DNA of 59,405 bases. It comes from Geotoga petraea. Lineage in GTDB: Bacteria; Thermotogota; Thermotogae; Petrotogales; Petrotogaceae. Numbering within the stretch: position 1 is the stretch's first letter; each line of letters opens with the position of its first letter. The notes under the pieces were generated by a model. That model saw only the letters and a program-made list of their open reading frames with translations, had not been told where the DNA came from and made no database searches. The DNA lies in NCBI RefSeq assembly GCF_900102615.1, contig NZ_FMYV01000001.1:1-59405 (forward strand), read 5' to 3'. Below are positions 7,665 to 17,377 of this stretch, piece by piece. The translations under genes were made by a program, and so were the position numbers.

Positions 7665-9650
7665 ATGACGAGTAACAACTCACCAAGAGAGATAGCTAAT
7701 TCTGTTTATTGGTTGAGCCCCAATATTCAACCTGGAAGTTTAAGAGTGAATCAATATTTAATCGTTAATGATAACGATATTATTCTTATAGATCCGGGTC
7801 CAATTATTTTGTTTGAACAATTAAAAGATACAGTAAATGAGATAATAAATTTTGAACAGATAAATAATATTTTGGTAACGTCAGCTGACATAGAAAAAGT
7901 TTCATCTTTACAAAAGGTTATTGATTCACTTCCAAAAAAACCAAAAATAATAACTTCTTGGAATATAAAGTTGTCTCTTGAAACTTTGGGAATGGATTGT
8001 GAATATTTAATTGTAGATTACAAAGATTCAATAGACTTCGTGGATGGGAATAATCTAAAGGTTATACCAATTCCGTATTTAAAGTCTCCTGGAACTTTTA
8101 TAATCTACGATGAAAAAAGAAAAGTTCTATTTTCCGGGAATTTATTTGGAGCAATAGCAAATAATTTACGAAAATATGCTGATATAGACTATTTTGATTA
8201 CATAGTGGCTTACCATGAGTACAACTTTGCCAGCTCAGAGTTACTGGATCCAATTATCGATTATATTGATAATATGGAAATAGATTTAATAGCACCTTTT
8301 TATGGTTCCATGATAAACAAGAATATTGATGAAGCCATCAATAAAATAAGAAACATAAATGCTGGGGTGTATTCTAAACACATAGCTAAAAAAATGTTAT
8401 CAATGGTTAATTACAAAAATTTAATAAAAGATATCACAAAAAAATTACCAGGAAAAAACGATAGAATAAAAGAACAAATGCTTTCATACACCAGACAAAA
8501 CCAAAACGAGGAGCCAGAAAAAGTTCTTAACGAAATTAGCTCTTTAATTTATTATCATAAAGGGTTAGAATCATTGGTTTTAGTAAAGAATATAATAGAT
8601 GATTTTTGTATAAAATACAATATAAAAACTCCATCAATAATAAAAGAGGTGTTGAATGAAACTGTTGGTGAGATAAACAACTTGAAGCAAAAATTAAACA
8701 ATTTAGAAGTCGATAACAAGATATTGAAAAAAACTTTGGACGATACAAAAGTAAATTTGTATAAAAATGACCTTACAAATCTAAAAAATGGGAAATCTTT
8801 TATTGAAACACTTTCATTTGATCTTCCAAAAGCTCTCGATGAAAAGAGAGATAATAAAATTATATTTATAAATGTGAACAATTTATCTGAGATCAACTCC
8901 TCGTATGGGGATACTATGGGTGATGAAACCCTAAGAAATGTTTCCATACTCCTTCGAGAGAACAAAGAAGAAAAACACGAACTTTACAAATTAAAAGGTT
9001 CATTGTTTGCATATTATATTAAAGATGGAAATGATCCATACCCATATGCAGAAAGAATCATAAACTTAATAAAAGATAGTGACATATTTATTGAAAAACC
9101 AAAGATATCGCTATCCATAGTTAGCTTTGGTGAATACTTTAATGAAAAAAAACACTACGATAAAATAATAGATGATATTTTTGATATGGGGCAATTAAGA
9201 TTGAAAATAGCAAAAGGCATTGGAGATAACATCCTATTTGAAGACCACATGTTAAAAGAATATTCTGAAGAATCAGAAGTTGTTTTAATAGTAGATGAAG
9301 ATCAGTATACTACAAATATTCTAAAGAATTATTTGATTGATTTAGGTTATAGGATTTTAACTGCCAGAAATGGAGAAAAGGCTTTAAAAATCATAAATGA
9401 AAGTAAAATTGACTTGGTCATTTCATCTATCTCGTTGCCAAAGTTAGATGGTTTTTCATTAAAACAAAAAATGAATGAAAAATCAAATACGAGAAAGATA
9501 AAGTTTATATTGATTGATTTCAAAAAATCTCCTTCAAATACAAAAAGAGCGTATTCTTTGGGAATAAATTATTTTATAAAAAAACCTTTTTTGATAGAAG
9601 AAGTCGTTGGAATAGTAAACAACATAATTTTGGGTGATTACAGTGCTTAG
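7665..9650 (+). CDS. three-domain regulator with degenerate MBL/ODP, GGDEF and receiver domains
   Basis: This protein has about 661 residues. Residues 1-225 follow the oxygen-sensing ODP/flavodiiron metallo-beta-lactamase fold, but every metal ligand is replaced: VTSADIEKV where HxExDH is expected, YLKSPG for HSPG, SGNLFG for SGD, PFYGS for QHGS. Residues 368-525 are GGDEF-like (LTNLKNGKSF, INSSYGDTMGDETL), but the active-site loop is KLKGSLF in place of GGDEF. Residues 539-655 are a receiver whose phospho-acceptor is Ser588 (VISSISLPKLDG) in place of Asp; the FIKKPF lysine is kept. It probably works by binding only. ATG 7665 has an AAGGGATG site. It overlaps the synthase gene by 8 bp. Confidence 0.8.
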   Translation: MTSNNSPREIANSVYWLSPNIQPGSLRVNQYLIVNDNDIILIDPGPIILFEQLKDTVNEIINFEQINNILVTSADIEKVSSLQKVIDSLPKKPKIITSWNIKLSLETLGMDCEYLIVDYKDSIDFVDGNNLKVIPIPYLKSPGTFIIYDEKRKVLFSGNLFGAIANNLRKYADIDYFDYIVAYHEYNFASSELLDPIIDYIDNMEIDLIAPFYGSMINKNIDEAINKIRNINAGVYSKHIAKKMLSMVNYKNLIKDITKKLPGKNDRIKEQMLSYTRQNQNEEPEKVLNEISSLIYYHKGLESLVLVKNIIDDFCIKYNIKTPSIIKEVLNETVGEINNLKQKLNNLEVDNKILKKTLDDTKVNLYKNDLTNLKNGKSFIETLSFDLPKALDEKRDNKIIFINVNNLSEINSSYGDTMGDETLRNVSILLRENKEEKHELYKLKGSLFAYYIKDGNDPYPYAERIINLIKDSDIFIEKPKISLSIVSFGEYFNEKKHYDKIIDDIFDMGQLRLKIAKGIGDNILFEDHMLKEYSEESEVVLIVDEDQYTTNILKNYLIDLGYRILTARNGEKALKIINESKIDLVISSISLPKLDGFSLKQKMNEKSNTRKIKFILIDFKKSPSNTKRAYSLGINYFIKKPFLIEEVVGIVNNIILGDYSA

Positions 9651-12465
9651 TCTTGATCTGCTATTCAAAATCATGTGGTTTTTATTATTTGTTGATATAT
9701 ATTTTTTTGCTCGTTTATTGCTCAGAAAATTTAATATGAGAAAATTTAGACAAAAAGAGGCTTATTATATTGAAAAAGTTGGAAAAAACTTCAAAGATAT
9801 AGATATAGATTTGATAATAGAAAACAGAGTTCACTTAAATCAGCTCATAGAGCACATTAAAATCGTTGATATGAGTGATGAAGAAAAAGAAAAATATACT
9901 CAAATATTTATCAACAACAATGTACATAAAAAATATATAAAAAGGCTATCTTCTTTATCCAAAATTAGAAGAAAAGAAGCAGCAGTAATCTTGGGTTACA
10001 TAAAAACATACGATGTTCTCCGAGAATTAGAAATAGCATTAATAAGAGAGAAAAAAGAGGATGTAAAATTTTATATTTTATGGGCTATTGTAAAGCATAA
10101 AAATAAGAACTCTATTCCTGTAATTTTAAGGAGTGTTAAAAACTCTACACCTTTTTATTTTAATAAAGTATCATCTTTAATGGTTGATTATGGGAAAGAT
10201 CTATATTATTATTTGAGTTATAAGATGGATACAGACGAAGAATATTTACAAAAATTGATAATCAATTTTGCTTCTTATTTTCCAAAAGAATCTTTTAGAT
10301 TTTTTTTAATTGAGAAAGCTACAAAATCCAGCTCTAAAGAAATAAAAGAATTAGCTGTTAATGCTTTATCAGAAAATTATCCAGAAGTTTTAGATGATGA
10401 ATTCTTTTTAAAAAATGATGACGAAGAAATAAGAAAAAAGGCTATAGAAGCAATTGCCTATAAGAACAATTTTTCAACAATTATAAAGGTTTCTGAATTT
10501 CTTGCAGATGAAAAAGTTTATCAAACTGCTATTTCAACTATATCTTCAATACTAAGATCCAGACCAGGACTTATAGAAAAAGTTGTAGAACTATTTAAAA
10601 AAGAGAAAAATAGTGAAAAAAAGAAGGCTTATGCAAGAATTCTATCCTTAAGAATTGAGTATTTTATGTACAAATTAATGTCTAGAGATAAAGAATACGC
10701 AAAAGAAATAATAAAAGAAATCATGTTTTCTCATAAAACCAGTGAAATAATAGACTTTGTGAACAAGAACAAAATAGAAGAAATTGAAATTGAGATGATT
10801 TCTGTCTTAAACTCAGTAAAATCAGATGATTATGTAAAACGGGAATTATCATATTACTTAAATGGCGATCTTTTAGAAAAGTTAAGTTTAGAAAGAGAAG
10901 AACCTGAGTCATTACCTCATTTTGTCACTAATGAAAAAGGTAAGATAAAATTTCAATGGTTTTTCTTGTTAATAACGTTTTTAATACCTATAGCAATATT
11001 TTATTTCACAAAATATGATTTTATACAAAATAATGAACAAACTGAAATTTTAAAGGAGTTTGTTGTTGATTTTAATATATATTTAGGATTTTATGTAATC
11101 TCATTAAACTTAATATATTTGATTATCTTAGTGTTTTCATATTTAGAAAAATACAGACAAGAGACTCTTTGGAATTTGAAAAATATGGAGATGCTTACAA
11201 AAGAAGGTATATTACCCTCAATTAGTGTAATAGCACCTGCATATAATGAAGAAAAAAACATCGTGGAAAGTGTTAATTCGCTTTTAAGTTTGGACTATCC
11301 CGAATATGAACTTATAGTTGTGAACGATGGTTCAAAAGATTCTACATTAGAAAAATTAAAATCTTATTTTTACCTTGAAAAAATAGACTATGTAGTAAAT
11401 GAAAAACTTATGACTCGGCCTATTAGAGGTATTTATTTTAATAAAAACATTCCAAACCTTATAGTTATAGATAAGGAAAATGGAGGTAAAGCTGATTCTT
11501 TAAATGTAGGCATTAATGTCGCTTCAAAAGAATATATATGTGGAATTGACGCGGACTCTATACTTGAAAGTGATAGTTTGTATAAATTGGTTTCTGTTAC
11601 TATTGATGAACCAAATGGAATATCAGCTGTTGGTGGTAATATTATTCCTGTAAATGGTAGTAAAACAGATAGAGGATTTTTTGAAGAAGTGAAAATTCCA
11701 AAGAATCCATTGGCACTTTTTCAAACAATTGAATATATTAGAGCTTTTTTGGCAGGTCGATTAGGTTGGTCCAGTATAAACAGTTTACTTATAATATCAG
11801 GAGCTTTTGGATTGTTTAACAGAGAGGACACGATTCAAGCAGGAGGATATATGACCGAATCAGAAAGATATGGTAAAAATACTCTGGGGGAGGACATGGA
11901 ACTTGTAGTCAGAGTTTTATCAGGTATTAAAGAGAGAAAAAGCAAGCGTAAAATTAGCTTTGTTTACAACGCCAATGCTTGGACTGAAGTTCCAGAAAAG
12001 TTTTGGAGCCTTTTTGTTCAGAGAGATAGGTGGCAAAAAGGTTTAATTGACATACTTCATTTTCACAGAAGAAAAATTTTCAACAAAAATTATGGAACTA
12101 TGGGATTAATAGGGTTACCTTATCATTTTATCTTTGAAGCACTTGGACCAATTTTTGAGTTTTCAGGCATAGTAGTTTTTTTGATAGGCCTGTATTTAGG
12201 CATAGTCAGTTTTGAAATATTTATATTTCTTTTTATTGCAGTAGTAATGCTTGGGACAGTTGTTTCAATATCATCTTTTATAATAGCTGAAGATGAGGTT
12301 AACTATTTTTCATTTAAAGAAACAATAGTTCTTTTAATATTTTCTATTTTAGAAAACTTTGGATACAGACAATTTCAAAATTTTGTAAGATTATTTTCTT
12401 ATTTCAATTCAATGAGAAGCAGGCAATCATGGGGTAAAAGTAAAAGGAAAGGTTTTAATAAATAA
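9643..12465 (+). CDS. HEAT-repeat / family 2 glycosyltransferase fusion, processive polysaccharide synthase
   Basis: The protein has about 940 residues. An N-terminal membrane helix (LLFKIMWFLLFVDIYFFARLLL) is followed by helical HEAT-like repeats (roughly residues 90-400), two membrane helices near 440-505, then a GT2 domain at 524-830 and more helices. The catalytic set is complete: VIAPAYNEEKN, VVNDGSKDST, CGIDADS (DxD), GEDMELV (the TED position) and QRDRW, the Q(Q/R)xRW of processive synthases such as PgaC, HAS and BcsA. It should polymerise and extrude a beta-linked glycan. GTG 9643 follows GGGTGA; GTG 9634 is also in frame. Lacking a PilZ domain, it probably depends on the neighbouring degenerate regulator. 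Confidence 0.85.
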   Translation: MLSLDLLFKIMWFLLFVDIYFFARLLLRKFNMRKFRQKEAYYIEKVGKNFKDIDIDLIIENRVHLNQLIEHIKIVDMSDEEKEKYTQIFINNNVHKKYIKRLSSLSKIRRKEAAVILGYIKTYDVLRELEIALIREKKEDVKFYILWAIVKHKNKNSIPVILRSVKNSTPFYFNKVSSLMVDYGKDLYYYLSYKMDTDEEYLQKLIINFASYFPKESFRFFLIEKATKSSSKEIKELAVNALSENYPEVLDDEFFLKNDDEEIRKKAIEAIAYKNNFSTIIKVSEFLADEKVYQTAISTISSILRSRPGLIEKVVELFKKEKNSEKKKAYARILSLRIEYFMYKLMSRDKEYAKEIIKEIMFSHKTSEIIDFVNKNKIEEIEIEMISVLNSVKSDDYVKRELSYYLNGDLLEKLSLEREEPESLPHFVTNEKGKIKFQWFFLLITFLIPIAIFYFTKYDFIQNNEQTEILKEFVVDFNIYLGFYVISLNLIYLIILVFSYLEKYRQETLWNLKNMEMLTKEGILPSISVIAPAYNEEKNIVESVNSLLSLDYPEYELIVVNDGSKDSTLEKLKSYFYLEKIDYVVNEKLMTRPIRGIYFNKNIPNLIVIDKENGGKADSLNVGINVASKEYICGIDADSILESDSLYKLVSVTIDEPNGISAVGGNIIPVNGSKTDRGFFEEVKIPKNPLALFQTIEYIRAFLAGRLGWSSINSLLIISGAFGLFNREDTIQAGGYMTESERYGKNTLGEDMELVVRVLSGIKERKSKRKISFVYNANAWTEVPEKFWSLFVQRDRWQKGLIDILHFHRRKIFNKNYGTMGLIGLPYHFIFEALGPIFEFSGIVVFLIGLYLGIVSFEIFIFLFIAVVMLGTVVSISSFIIAEDEVNYFSFKETIVLLIFSILENFGYRQFQNFVRLFSYFNSMRSRQSWGKSKRKGFNK

Positions 12466-13489
12466 ACTCAAAACCTACTCCAATTAATAAAAGATTAGAA
12501 ATAAAATCATAATCCCCAATAAATTTTATATTAAACGTATCATATATTAATTTATATGATGCGTTTAAATTATTTATATCAGTATGATTGAAAAAATAAT
12601 TAAGGTCAATATTATACAAATTAAGTCTTGGATTTAAATAGTAGCTGAAGATATTTTTTGTGCTTGAATCATAAAATTCCAAAGTATCTATTAAATTAAC
12701 GCTTAAATTTAAGTAACCATTATCAAAAAACATTGAATAACCTATCGTTCCATGATTTAAAAGAGAATAGTTTAAATTTATATCTTGATTACCTTTGTAT
12801 AGAGAATTTCTATATCCAAAATTAAAATTATCAAGATAAATTTTTCCACCTAAAAAATAAAATTGATTATGAGATAATCCAGCGAAAATATTGTAAAAGT
12901 CTTTGGAAAAATCTAACTGCAAAGAATATTTATCATAAGAATAGTTCAATAGAGTTAAATCGCCTGAAACATCAATACTATATATCTCTCTATTGTTATA
13001 TTGATAACCTCCAGACACAACACTTGTTATTTCTGTACCTATTAATTCGGTTTTATAATCAACGAAAATTCTGTTAAATTTGAAATCATAATAAGAATCA
13101 ATTAAATTTTTTACTTCATCAGTAAAATTATAGTTTTCAGCTTGCAATTTTTTTATAACTTCTAAAGCTTTTTCATAATCTTTTTTCCAAAAAAGAATCT
13201 TAGCTTTATTTTCTAAAACTGCAGGTGAATCTATACCAGTATTTTCAATTATTTTAATTGCCTCATCAAACTTTCCTTGCCAGGCTAAAACGTTTGAATA
13301 GGCTATTATAAGCTCTTCTGTTTTAAAGTCTTCCATCAATTTTGAATAAAGCTCTTCTGCTTTATCATACTGCCCATCCCATGCATATTGTTGAGCATCT
13401 CTGAGCAATTCATCATATCCAAAAGAAAATGTTATAGCGGTTATTAAAAGAAAAATAATGAATAAACTTATTTGTTTCAAAATAATCAC
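12455..13489 (-). CDS. outer-membrane protein with TPR head and beta-barrel (YaiO/PgaA-like)
   Basis: The 344-residue protein has a signal peptide (SLFIIFLLITAITFSFG). Three or so TPR-like helix pairs follow (QYAWDGQYDKAEELYSKLM, VLAWQGKFDEAIKIIE, ILFWKKDYEKALEVIKKL), then from about 150 alternating aromatic strands ending in GVGFEFIY. The terminal aromatic is typical of outer-membrane barrels recognised by Bam. TPR-plus-barrel proteins such as PgaA and YaiO export or associate with exopolysaccharide. It converges on the synthase gene with an 11-bp tail overlap, so it has its own promoter. The role as export porin is inferred from architecture and context. Confidence 0.75.
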   Translation of the reverse strand: MIILKQISLFIIFLLITAITFSFGYDELLRDAQQYAWDGQYDKAEELYSKLMEDFKTEELIIAYSNVLAWQGKFDEAIKIIENTGIDSPAVLENKAKILFWKKDYEKALEVIKKLQAENYNFTDEVKNLIDSYYDFKFNRIFVDYKTELIGTEITSVVSGGYQYNNREIYSIDVSGDLTLLNYSYDKYSLQLDFSKDFYNIFAGLSHNQFYFLGGKIYLDNFNFGYRNSLYKGNQDINLNYSLLNHGTIGYSMFFDNGYLNLSVNLIDTLEFYDSSTKNIFSYYLNPRLNLYNIDLNYFFNHTDINNLNASYKLIYDTFNIKFIGDYDFISNLLLIGVGFEFIY

Positions 13490-13608
13490 CCCTTGATATA
13501 AACTCTTTTTATCAATTATAACAAGTCAACATCATTTTTACGAATCAAAATGGCTTTTTAGTAAAAAACAAATTCCAAGGTTGGATTTGAGATATGTTAT
13601 TGAGAAGT

Positions 13609-14664
13609 TTAAAACCATTTTTTGATTTTAAAAATGATTAGCATTATAACTACCATTGTAGCCATTATTCCAAGAGCATAAAAATAACCAAAATCCCAAT
13701 TTAATTCGGGCATATAAGAAAAGTTCATCCCATATAGTCCAGCAACAAAAGATAAAGGAATAAAAATAGTCGAAATTATGGTTAAAACTTTCATTATTTC
13801 GTTCGTTTTGTTACCAATTAACGATAAGTATATTTCAGTTATATTAGTCGTTGTATCTTTCAATAAATCTAAATTATCTGATATTTGTAAAATGTGGTCG
13901 GTTAAATCTCTAAAATAGATCAAATTTTCTTTAAGCACATATTCGTTGTCTTCTTTGTTGAAAAACATGGCCAGATCTCTAAAAGATATTAAATTCTTTT
14001 TTAAAATTATTAACGACTGTTTGATTTCTTTTAGGTCTAAAAGTTGTGATTGTTCTGGATTTATTGTAACTTCTTCATCGATATCTTCTAACTCTTCAGC
14101 TGTATGATTTAAGATAATAAAATATTCATCTATTATTATGTCAAGCAAAGAATACAAAAGATAATCTACTGATTTGCTTCGTATTATCCCTTTGTTCTTT
14201 TCTAATCTTTCAATAATTTCGTGAATAAAAGAGAATTCTTTTTCTGTAAAAACTATTAGGTTATTACCAATTAAAACTATACTTATTTGATAGAAATTCA
14301 AATTATTTTCTTTTAGTTCAGGCAATTTGACTACTATATAAACATAATTTTCATAAGTTTCAAATTTTGTCCTTTGATTTATGTTGGAGATATCTTCAAG
14401 TGTGAGTTTGTGGATACCAACATGATTCCCAAAATTTTTGAGAGTTTCTGTATCTGAAATCCCCTGAAAATAGATTAAATTGTTTCTCTTGTCGATATTC
14501 TTTATTTCTGGAATAGAATTCATATCTTTTTTTAGTTTTTCGTTATCATAAGCTATGTTTATTATAGATGCTTTTCTTTCTTCATTTTCTTCGTCTCCAG
14601 TATAGGTTATTTCACCAGGAAGTTTTTTGGATTTTTTTAAAATATTTTTAACTGATAGTTTCAC
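13609..14664 (-). CDS. corA: CorA-family magnesium/cobalt transporter
   Basis: The 351-residue protein has a large cytoplasmic alpha/beta head, a long helical stalk (LLDLKEIKQSLIILKKNLISFRDL) and two C-terminal helices. The first of these ends in the diagnostic GMN motif (VAGLYGMNFSYMPEL), the ion selectivity site, and the acidic-aromatic loop follows before the last helix and a basic tail (KIKKWF). Length and layout match CorA of Thermotoga. Monocistronic, divergent from the polymerase gene; AAGGGAGGG precedes the ATG. Confidence 0.95.
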   Translation of the reverse strand: MKLSVKNILKKSKKLPGEITYTGDEENEERKASIINIAYDNEKLKKDMNSIPEIKNIDKRNNLIYFQGISDTETLKNFGNHVGIHKLTLEDISNINQRTKFETYENYVYIVVKLPELKENNLNFYQISIVLIGNNLIVFTEKEFSFIHEIIERLEKNKGIIRSKSVDYLLYSLLDIIIDEYFIILNHTAEELEDIDEEVTINPEQSQLLDLKEIKQSLIILKKNLISFRDLAMFFNKEDNEYVLKENLIYFRDLTDHILQISDNLDLLKDTTTNITEIYLSLIGNKTNEIMKVLTIISTIFIPLSFVAGLYGMNFSYMPELNWDFGYFYALGIMATMVVIMLIIFKIKKWF

Positions 14665-14753
14665 TTATATCCCTCCCTTATGATAATTATACATTAAATT
14701 AACATTATTTTGTTAAACAAGCATGAGTTATAATAAATATGGAGGTGGAAATT

Positions 14754-17246
14754 ATGAAAGTAAAATCATTTTGGCAAAACCAGCTGGACAAAACATTTTA
14801 TTATAAAGAAGAAAATAAAAATGATATAAAACGTTTGAAGAAAAATTTCCAACTCTTTTTTGAGAAAAAAGACTTAGATAAAATGAGAAGAATTTTCTAT
14901 AAACTTAAGATAAATAAAAACTATATCGTGAAAGTTGAAGATAGCTGGAAAGAAGTATTTGGCTTTCAAGTTGTGATGACAGAATTCAATTCAAAAGTCA
15001 ATTATTATAAATACAAGAAAATTATAGATACGATGAAATCTGAAGGGATAAAAACATACGGTACTTCAACTATGAACATTTTCCCATATGAAATAGTTGA
15101 AGATTTTTCAGAGAAAAGATCATGGTTTTTAGACATAGAGGTTATTGAAAATAGAAATCAAAAAATTTTCACCGGGGAGATTATATCTATAACCTTTTAC
15201 GATTCTCAAGATAAAAAATATTATTCTATAATAACAAAACCCTTTAATGCCAATATAGAAGAATATGATGATAACTATATTTTTGTGGAGAATGAATATG
15301 ATTTGATGAAAAAATTTGAAGAGTTTTTGAAACTCAAAAAGCCCGATGTTATATCTGGTTGGTATTCTGAGGGGTATGATATACCTTATATAATTAACCG
15401 GGCAAAGAATTATAATATAGAGTTATCTGTAATACCAGGTTTATATTCGAATTCTAAAACAATGGACATAGGCGGTAGAAAAATAACAAAAAATTACATA
15501 CCTGGCGTTGATCTGGTGGATTATTTGGAATTATATAAAAAATATATTTTTGATCAACCCACTTCTTTTAAGCTATCTACTGTAGCAAAATTTCACGATT
15601 TAAAAGGGAAAACTGAAGAAAAAGGATTTTTCAACTACAAAAAAGATTTTAAAAAATTTGTCGATTATGCTATAAGAGATGTTGAAATACTTGTAGAACT
15701 AGAGCAAAAACTAAATCTTCTGAATTTATTGTATGGGCTGCAGGCAGTGATAAAAATACCTGTTAATTTTTTAATGGCTAATTCTATAGCCATAGAACAT
15801 TTTCTAAACCAATTTTTATATGAAGAAAATACGACCGTTCAGGACACAGCAGAAATAAAAGATGATCAAATAGAAGTTGAGGGGGCAATAGTTTTGCAAC
15901 CAGAAGACGAAACATATAACAACGTTATTGTGTTGGATTACGCTTCTTTGTACCCTAATATCATAGTTACTTACAATATTTCTCCAGAAACTCTTATAGA
16001 AGAAGATAACGAAGATATCAAACAAGTTGATTTGACTGATATGTATAAAGAAGAGGACAAGAGTGATTCCGTTAAATTTTCTTTAGAAAAAGAAGGAATT
16101 TTTCCAAGGATGATCAACTTCTTGCTGGGTGAGAGACTGAAGTATAAAAAAATGGCAAAAGAAGCCAAACCCAACAGTTCAGAAAAGGTAAAATACGATA
16201 TAAAACAGTTAAATTATAAAATACTTTTAAATTCCATGTATGGAGTGATTGGTACATCTCGTTTTCCTCTGCACGATAAAAGATGTTCTTCTGCTATAAC
16301 AACGGCTTCAAGAAATGCTCTAAGATATCTCAACAAAAAATTGCATAAAAAAGAATTTGAGATGGAGTATGAAGAGAGAAAAATACAATTTAAAACACTT
16401 GTAATTTATTCAGATACTGATAGTTCTTTTGATCATATAACCCTAAAGAATGTAGAAAAAGCAGATAAAAATCTAATATTGGCTATAGCAAGCTATTTGG
16501 CAAAATATATAAACAATATCATTGCAAAAGAACTGCCAACCAAATATTCAAATACAAAAGAAATAGTCGATAGAACAACGTTGACAGTTGATGTAGACAA
16601 ACTATTTAAAAAAGTGAAATTCTTTGGTGTTAAAAAAAGATATTTTGGTATAGATTTTGAGGATAAAATAATAACTCACGGCGTTGAAGTTGTAAGGAAA
16701 GATACTCCAGCTGCAATAAAAAAAATGTTATCCCAACTTTTTATATTAGCTTTAAAGGGAGAAATAGAAGAAGCACATCTTCTAAAATCATTTGAGGTCT
16801 TGAAAGAACTGGATTTGGAAGATATTGCAATTTTCAAAAATATAACAAAAAGAAATTTCGATAAATATAAAACTATTCCCAATCAGGTTAGAGCTATTAT
16901 AGTAATGCAAAAGTTATTTGGATTGAAATACAGCTTAAACGACTCAGTCCTTTATTACCCTGTAATTTTTAAATCTCCAAGCACATTTAAAATTGTTTCA
17001 GAGGTTTTTAACTTAACTCCAAAAAATAATTTTGAGTTAAAAGCTTCATTGGCGATTGAATACGAACATGTGGAAAAACTAAAACAATTAATAAAAGAAA
17101 ATATAATAGAGATAGACTATTTAACAATTTTTGAGAAAAATATCTTGACACGCTTAGAACAATTTTCTGAAACTGTCAAGATTATTCAAAAAGTGAGATA
17201 TGATTTGGGAATAATAACAAAAAATAAAAATTTAAAGCTTTTTTAA
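14754..17246 (+). CDS. family B DNA polymerase with 3-5 prime exonuclease
   Basis: This protein has about 830 residues. Exonuclease motifs: Exo I FLDIEV (D127, E129), Exo II SGWYSEGYDIPYI and Exo III YAIRDVEIL, all with their acidic residues. Polymerase motifs: A LDYASLYPNII near 395, B KILLNSMYGVIG near 490, and C YSDTDSS near 552. All catalytic residues are present, so it should be an active proofreading polymerase. Family B enzymes are uncommon in bacteria outside Pol II of Proteobacteria; the size is archaeal-like, so lateral origin is possible. ATG 14754 follows GGAGGTGG; the ATG at 14739 lies within that site. Single gene. A repair or translesion role is a guess. Confidence 0.93.
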   Translation: MKVKSFWQNQLDKTFYYKEENKNDIKRLKKNFQLFFEKKDLDKMRRIFYKLKINKNYIVKVEDSWKEVFGFQVVMTEFNSKVNYYKYKKIIDTMKSEGIKTYGTSTMNIFPYEIVEDFSEKRSWFLDIEVIENRNQKIFTGEIISITFYDSQDKKYYSIITKPFNANIEEYDDNYIFVENEYDLMKKFEEFLKLKKPDVISGWYSEGYDIPYIINRAKNYNIELSVIPGLYSNSKTMDIGGRKITKNYIPGVDLVDYLELYKKYIFDQPTSFKLSTVAKFHDLKGKTEEKGFFNYKKDFKKFVDYAIRDVEILVELEQKLNLLNLLYGLQAVIKIPVNFLMANSIAIEHFLNQFLYEENTTVQDTAEIKDDQIEVEGAIVLQPEDETYNNVIVLDYASLYPNIIVTYNISPETLIEEDNEDIKQVDLTDMYKEEDKSDSVKFSLEKEGIFPRMINFLLGERLKYKKMAKEAKPNSSEKVKYDIKQLNYKILLNSMYGVIGTSRFPLHDKRCSSAITTASRNALRYLNKKLHKKEFEMEYEERKIQFKTLVIYSDTDSSFDHITLKNVEKADKNLILAIASYLAKYINNIIAKELPTKYSNTKEIVDRTTLTVDVDKLFKKVKFFGVKKRYFGIDFEDKIITHGVEVVRKDTPAAIKKMLSQLFILALKGEIEEAHLLKSFEVLKELDLEDIAIFKNITKRNFDKYKTIPNQVRAIIVMQKLFGLKYSLNDSVLYYPVIFKSPSTFKIVSEVFNLTPKNNFELKASLAIEYEHVEKLKQLIKENIIEIDYLTIFEKNILTRLEQFSETVKIIQKVRYDLGIITKNKNLKLF

Positions 17247-17252
17247 AAAAAA

Positions 17253-17280
17253 TAATCAGCCCATATTTTTGGGCTGATTA
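17253..17280. terminator. bidirectional terminator between polymerase gene and small-ORF cluster
   Basis: The perfect 11-bp stem TAATCAGCCCA / TGGGCTGATTA (17253-17263 and 17270-17280) is followed on the minus strand by TTATTTTTTTT, a strong U-tract. On the plus strand the following TCAGTATTTTTT is weaker. Its clear minus-strand polarity supports a real minus-strand transcript ending here. Confidence 0.88.
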
Positions 17281-17358
17281 TCAGTATTTTTTAATATTGT
17301 TAATTATTTCTATTTCTTCTTCTTGGTAAATATCACTTCTAATTTTTTGAACAAGCAT
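17281..17358 (-). CDS. 25-residue acidic small protein
   Basis: ATG at 17358 with AAAGAGGTGA six to seven nt upstream, stop TGA at 17281-17283 directly on the terminator stem. The peptide starts MLVQKIRSDIYQEEEIEIIN and ends NIKKY. It should be a single amphipathic, acidic helix. No family recognised. It lies 19 bp after the next small ORF and before a minus-strand terminator, so the two probably share a transcript. Confidence 0.55.
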   Translation of the reverse strand: MLVQKIRSDIYQEEEIEIINNIKKY

Positions 17359-17377
17359 TTAAATCACCTCTTTTGAT

